From positions 19,451-37,302 of the forward strand of contig MGNI01000053.1 of assembly GCA_001795115.1 (NCBI GenBank): a DNA stretch of 17,852 nt, read 5' to 3'. Every line of letters begins with the position of its first letter. Position 1 is the stretch's first letter. The stretch comes from Chloroflexi bacterium RBG_16_48_8. GTDB lineage: Bacteria > Chloroflexota > Anaerolineae > Anaerolineales > E44-bin32. The position numbers were made by a program, and so were the translations under genes. This document shows, one piece after another, positions 15,507-17,852 of the stretch. Below the pieces are notes generated by a model. That model worked only from the letters and a program-made list of their open reading frames with translations, had not been told where the DNA came from and ran no database searches.

Positions 15507-16481
15507 TCATGCCCAATTCTCTAGAATTTCCTCAATCGTGTCGAGATGATGTTCAAGTTCGGCCTCTCGCCTATACCTGAATTCATTTGATAGTTCAAGT
15601 TGTAAGAGTACATCTTCCCAAATGGTATCATATCGAGTTGTTTCTCCTGCATTCTCGAGGATTTCTAGAGCTTGGTCCCAGGTTGTTATAAGATTCCATA
15701 AGATGGTTTCTGCATTTTTGGAATCTATCAGGTTTCGAAATGCAAGTTGGAAATAATTCTTGCGAGCCGGATTGAATGCAGGATTGAGATATCCAGCAGC
15801 ATCGAAAGCTCCTTCCCAGGCATCGAGCCAATCTTGGATGGTTTCTTCTGGAAGGAGATCTCCACCAAGCAGATTTTGGAAAGCGATGAAATGCTCCTCG
15901 AAACCCAACTCCTTCAATCGATCACGAAGGAGTAAACCCATTCTTCGTCCCGCCACAGGAAAACCGCCTAATGTGGTCAGTGCATTGACAGATTCCATGA
16001 TAGAACGGGCATAAGCACTGATCCAGGAACTGTTGGAAGATAATTTTGCCTTGAGATGACATGCTCTCTCAAGCAAGGCTTTAGAACGTGCATGCACATA
16101 GTCTATCTGAAAGAACTGACCACGAACACCGGCCTGAGCTCGCTCAAAGAAATGATCAGGATCGTAGAGGAAGATGGGCTCACACATGGAGGGTCCAAGC
16201 CAAGGGTGTATGCGCAGGTCTGGAGGGTAGCCATAAAGTTCACCATGGTGATGAGTGATATCGAAATGGATGTTCTCGGAAAGAGGGACAAATTCTCGGT
16301 TGCGTACAGGCACATATTGGTGGATGAGGACTAGATCAATGTCAGCGCTGCCATTGATCATTGGATCCCCACTTGCCACGGAACCGATCAAGTAGCCGGA
16401 AATCACATCCTCGGTCTGACCGCGCTTTTTTGCTTCTTCGCATGCAAGGTCGATCAGTTTCTCCCGGGTTACACGAACCAT
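15507..16481 (-). CDS. Nucleotidyltransferase-domain protein of unknown substrate
   Basis: The N-terminal half has the polymerase-beta-type nucleotidyltransferase signature: GYLIGSVASGDP (29-40) with the Gly-Ser pair (33-34), then SADIDLVLIH with Asp47 and Asp49, and a third acidic residue in FDITHHHG (Asp74). These residues would bind two metals and transfer an NMP to a protein, RNA or small molecule. Residues from about 110 on are helical, ending in a charged helix (ELEHHLDTIEEILENWA), with no domain I recognise. The total of 324 is longer than minimal MNT toxins/antitoxins. The start at ATG 16481 has AAGAAGG 6 nt upstream, inside the end of the preceding kinase gene, whose stop is 2 nt away. 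It is sandwiched between two deoxynucleoside kinases. The substrate is unknown. Confidence 0.82.
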   Translation of the reverse strand: MVRVTREKLIDLACEEAKKRGQTEDVISGYLIGSVASGDPMINGSADIDLVLIHQYVPVRNREFVPLSENIHFDITHHHGELYGYPPDLRIHPWLGPSMCEPIFLYDPDHFFERAQAGVRGQFFQIDYVHARSKALLERACHLKAKLSSNSSWISAYARSIMESVNALTTLGGFPVAGRRMGLLLRDRLKELGFEEHFIAFQNLLGGDLLPEETIQDWLDAWEGAFDAAGYLNPAFNPARKNYFQLAFRNLIDSKNAETILWNLITTWDQALEILENAGETTRYDTIWEDVLLQLELSNEFRYRREAELEHHLDTIEEILENWA

Positions 16482-16483
16482 TG

Positions 16484-17119
16484 CTAACCTTCTTGGAATG
16501 GCAATTCGGTTTGGAAGGGTGGAATACCGAGAGCAGCCCGTATTCGAGTGCTGATATTTTCAAGATGGTCAACCTGGGCGACGAAGTCCAACAGATTGGT
16601 GTCAATGGTGAGAACGCGCTGTGCTTTTCTATCTCTGAAAAAATCGTCATAAGCCCGATTCAAATCATCGATGTAGTTGTAATCCATATTGCGTTCAAAC
16701 GACCGATCACGCATGGCGATGCGCTGCATGGCAACTTGTGTATCAGCCTTGAGGAACACAATCAAGTCGGGAGGTTGAATTTGCTCGGAGAGGGCATGGT
16801 AGACAGAATGATAGGTGTTAAGTTCATCCCCCTTTAAGTTGAGGCGGGCAAATAACGCATCTTTTTCGAAGGTGTAATCAGCAATCAAATCCCCCGATCC
16901 CAATAACGGATTGACATTTTCAATTTGTTGTCGATAGCGGCTCAGAAGGAAGAAGATTTGAGTCTGAAAAGCGTATCGATCACGATCAGAATAAAAGTCG
17001 GAAAGGAATGGGTTCTCCTCAAAGGCTTCCAGAATAAGTTGAGCTTCAAAATGGGGTTGAAGGAGACGAGCCAAGGTCGTCTTACCTACGCCAATGACAC
17101 CCTCGATTGCGATATACAT
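16484..17119 (-). CDS. Deoxynucleoside kinase, first of two
   Basis: This 211-residue enzyme shares the fold of the second kinase but is clearly divergent from it. It has the P-loop GVIGVGKT (7-14), EAFEENPFLSDFY (31-43), YAFQTQIFFLLSRYRQQ (49-65) and the lid RIAMRDRSFERNMDYNYID (about 132-150). Where the partner has the DRS motif, this one has IADYTFEKDALFA (79-91), so its substrate contacts may differ. It would phosphorylate deoxynucleosides for dNTP salvage. The start at ATG 17119 has only a partial ribosome-binding site (GAGAAG). It is the first gene of the likely operon, and the nucleotidyltransferase follows at 2 nt. Tandem dissimilar kinases in Lactobacillus form a heterodimer, which is possible here too. 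Confidence 0.9.
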   Translation of the reverse strand: MYIAIEGVIGVGKTTLARLLQPHFEAQLILEAFEENPFLSDFYSDRDRYAFQTQIFFLLSRYRQQIENVNPLLGSGDLIADYTFEKDALFARLNLKGDELNTYHSVYHALSEQIQPPDLIVFLKADTQVAMQRIAMRDRSFERNMDYNYIDDLNRAYDDFFRDRKAQRVLTIDTNLLDFVAQVDHLENISTRIRAALGIPPFQTELPFQEG

Positions 17120-17321
17120 TTTTCTTCTCGTGTGATTAAGGCGTTTGATTTGGTCTTATCAAAGGATACTCGGGATTAGGTACGAATGCAATTCTAACCG
17201 ATTCGTTTGAAAAGACTTTCAAGATCTTCTGCATAGTCGAAGATCAACTCTCAAATGAAGATCCCACGGCAAGCCGCAGATGTTCCAGGCTTCTTTCTAT
17301 GAAGGTAAAACGCATGTAGGA
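17120..17321. other. Upstream region of the kinase operon with two inverted repeats
   Basis: This region lies upstream of the minus-strand kinase operon. TTGAAA-agac-TTTCAA (17207-17222) is a perfect 16-bp inverted repeat. Directly next to it, GATCTTC (17223-17229) and GAAGATC (17239-17245) form a 7-bp inverted repeat with a 9-nt loop. They could be an operator or a hairpin. A minus-strand TAGAAT lies nearby, but no well-spaced -35 does. Confidence 0.35.
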
Positions 17322-17435
17322 TTTCATAGTTATTGAGACTGGAAAAGCCAAAAACAGCGCTTATTGTCACAGTTAGTGAGACTGATTGTCAAATTATGTG
17401 AGACCATCCTACTTTCGTGTCAAATATAGTGAGAA
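17322..17435 (+). repeat. Array of TGTCA...GTGAGAC direct repeats, likely insertion-sequence end
   Basis: Three close copies and one weaker copy of an 18-bp motif run in the same direction: 17322-17339 (TTTCATAGTTATTGAGAC, weak), 17365-17382 (TGTCACAGTTAGTGAGAC), 17387-17404 (TGTCAAATTATGTGAGAC) and 17418-17435 (TGTCAAATATAGTGAGAA). Start-to-start distances are 43, 22 and 31 bp, close to 4, 2 and 3 helical turns, so the copies would face the same side of DNA. Multiple terminal repeats beginning TGT are a known feature of IS21-type ends, where transposase binds. No inverted copy is seen up to 17852, so the other end is outside or lost. Confidence 0.55.
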
Positions 17436-17711
17436 TGTCCTACAAACCCAAACTTGGGTCCTCCAGGGATGAAATCACACTCTGCCTTTCTGGTCAGGGC
17501 CTTAAGACTGTGATTGTATCGCTCAGGGTACATTCAAGCACGTTTTCTAGATTGGATGTCTATTTTCGGCCACTACACCTGGCAGGCAGTCTACTTGGAT
17601 ACTTCTTTGAAGTTTGTGGCTGGGCCTCAGGGGATACCGGTTTTCCTACTTGAGGCGTTTGACGACCTCGTGAATCAGCATGGTTGCCCCTGCTGCTTGA
17701 TGCATATCGAA
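17417..17711 (+). pseudogene. Possible decayed transposase fragment beside the repeat array
   Basis: No intact gene is present, but two frames have transposase-like pieces. The frame from GTG 17417 gives SRDEITLCLSGQGLK and VSLRVHSSTF, resembling the helix-turn-helix of DDE transposases. A different frame gives VYLDTSLKFVAG and LLEAFDDLVNQHGCP (about 17594-17687), resembling the part of an rve integrase core after its first Asp, then stops at 17711. The pieces are too close together for a whole enzyme, so a deletion and frameshift would be needed. The resemblance is weak and judged by eye. Confidence 0.3.
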
Positions 17712-17852
17712 TAAAGTATGTTGAGGCCTTTGCGGACCTCGGATGAACTAGTTTGAACTCAAGAATTCCACCCAGGGGTATGTGCCCCTTAATTACTAAC
17801 CTTTGGTGCTAGTTCATAGAGCGTATTGGGCGATATGTAAAAGCCGATCCTG
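17436..17852. other. Gene-free right edge of the window
   Basis: Apart from the possible transposase remnant and the 21-bp repeats, nothing is recognisable. No frame is long or has a good ribosome-binding site, and the sequence runs off the window, so the rest of any mobile element cannot be judged. Confidence 0.4.
17650..17741. repeat. Two copies of a 21-bp direct repeat
   Basis: The 21-bp stretches at 17650-17670 and 17721-17741 agree at 18 of 21 bases. Each starts TTGAGGC and ends GACCTCG, and each contains GAGG-N10-CCTC, a small inverted repeat. They are 71 bp apart, within the possible insertion-sequence remnant. Confidence 0.35.

Overview
The window looks like a chromosomal stretch of a bacterium, most likely a Chloroflexota (Anaerolineae-like) member. 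Three things point that way: tandem deoxynucleoside kinases with a SpoVS gene in one operon, a DUF6391-type protein, and Gram-positive-style GAAC-N4-GTTC LexA boxes. This is an inference from gene content; there is no rRNA or other marker in the window. Most genes are housekeeping genes for DNA replication and repair.

Layout. Positions 1-553 hold the 3' end of radA (+). About 800 bp without a convincing gene follow, including a good candidate sigma-A promoter, then dnaA (+, to 2716). A perfect 13-bp-stem terminator (2748-2787) separates dnaA from a convergent minus-strand run transcribed as MEMO-family gene, corC/hlyC-like gene, then priA. Divergent from the MEMO gene is a small soluble FtsK/HerA-type ATPase (8191-9213, +). 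Its promoter (TTGACA-17-TATGAT) carries two GAAC-N4-GTTC palindromes, a strong candidate SOS operator pair. A gene-poor kilobase follows, with one small unknown gene (9588-9851, +) that has a clear ribosome-binding site.

Next come minus-strand genes transcribed as dus, a DUF6391 membrane protein and holA (delta subunit of the clamp loader). They diverge from holB (delta' subunit, +), whose -10 element sits so close to the start codon that the mRNA is probably leaderless. The last genes, on the minus strand, form a compact cluster transcribed as deoxynucleoside kinase, nucleotidyltransferase, second deoxynucleoside kinase and spoVS. The right edge (about 17320-17852) has no intact gene. It carries direct repeats, three clear and one weaker, of a TGTCA...GTGAGAC motif at near-helical spacing, followed by what may be a decayed transposase, so it looks like the end of an insertion sequence.

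Functional picture. Initiation (DnaA), restart (PriA), clamp loading (delta, delta'), recombination (RadA), a candidate damage-inducible DNA translocase and dNTP salvage (two kinases) lie within 18 kb. The most interesting points are the LexA-box promoter on an orphan FtsK-like motor, the kinase-nucleotidyltransferase-kinase-SpoVS operon, an interlocked inverted repeat (possible pseudoknot) in the MEMO/FtsK intergenic region, and the phased repeat array at the right edge.
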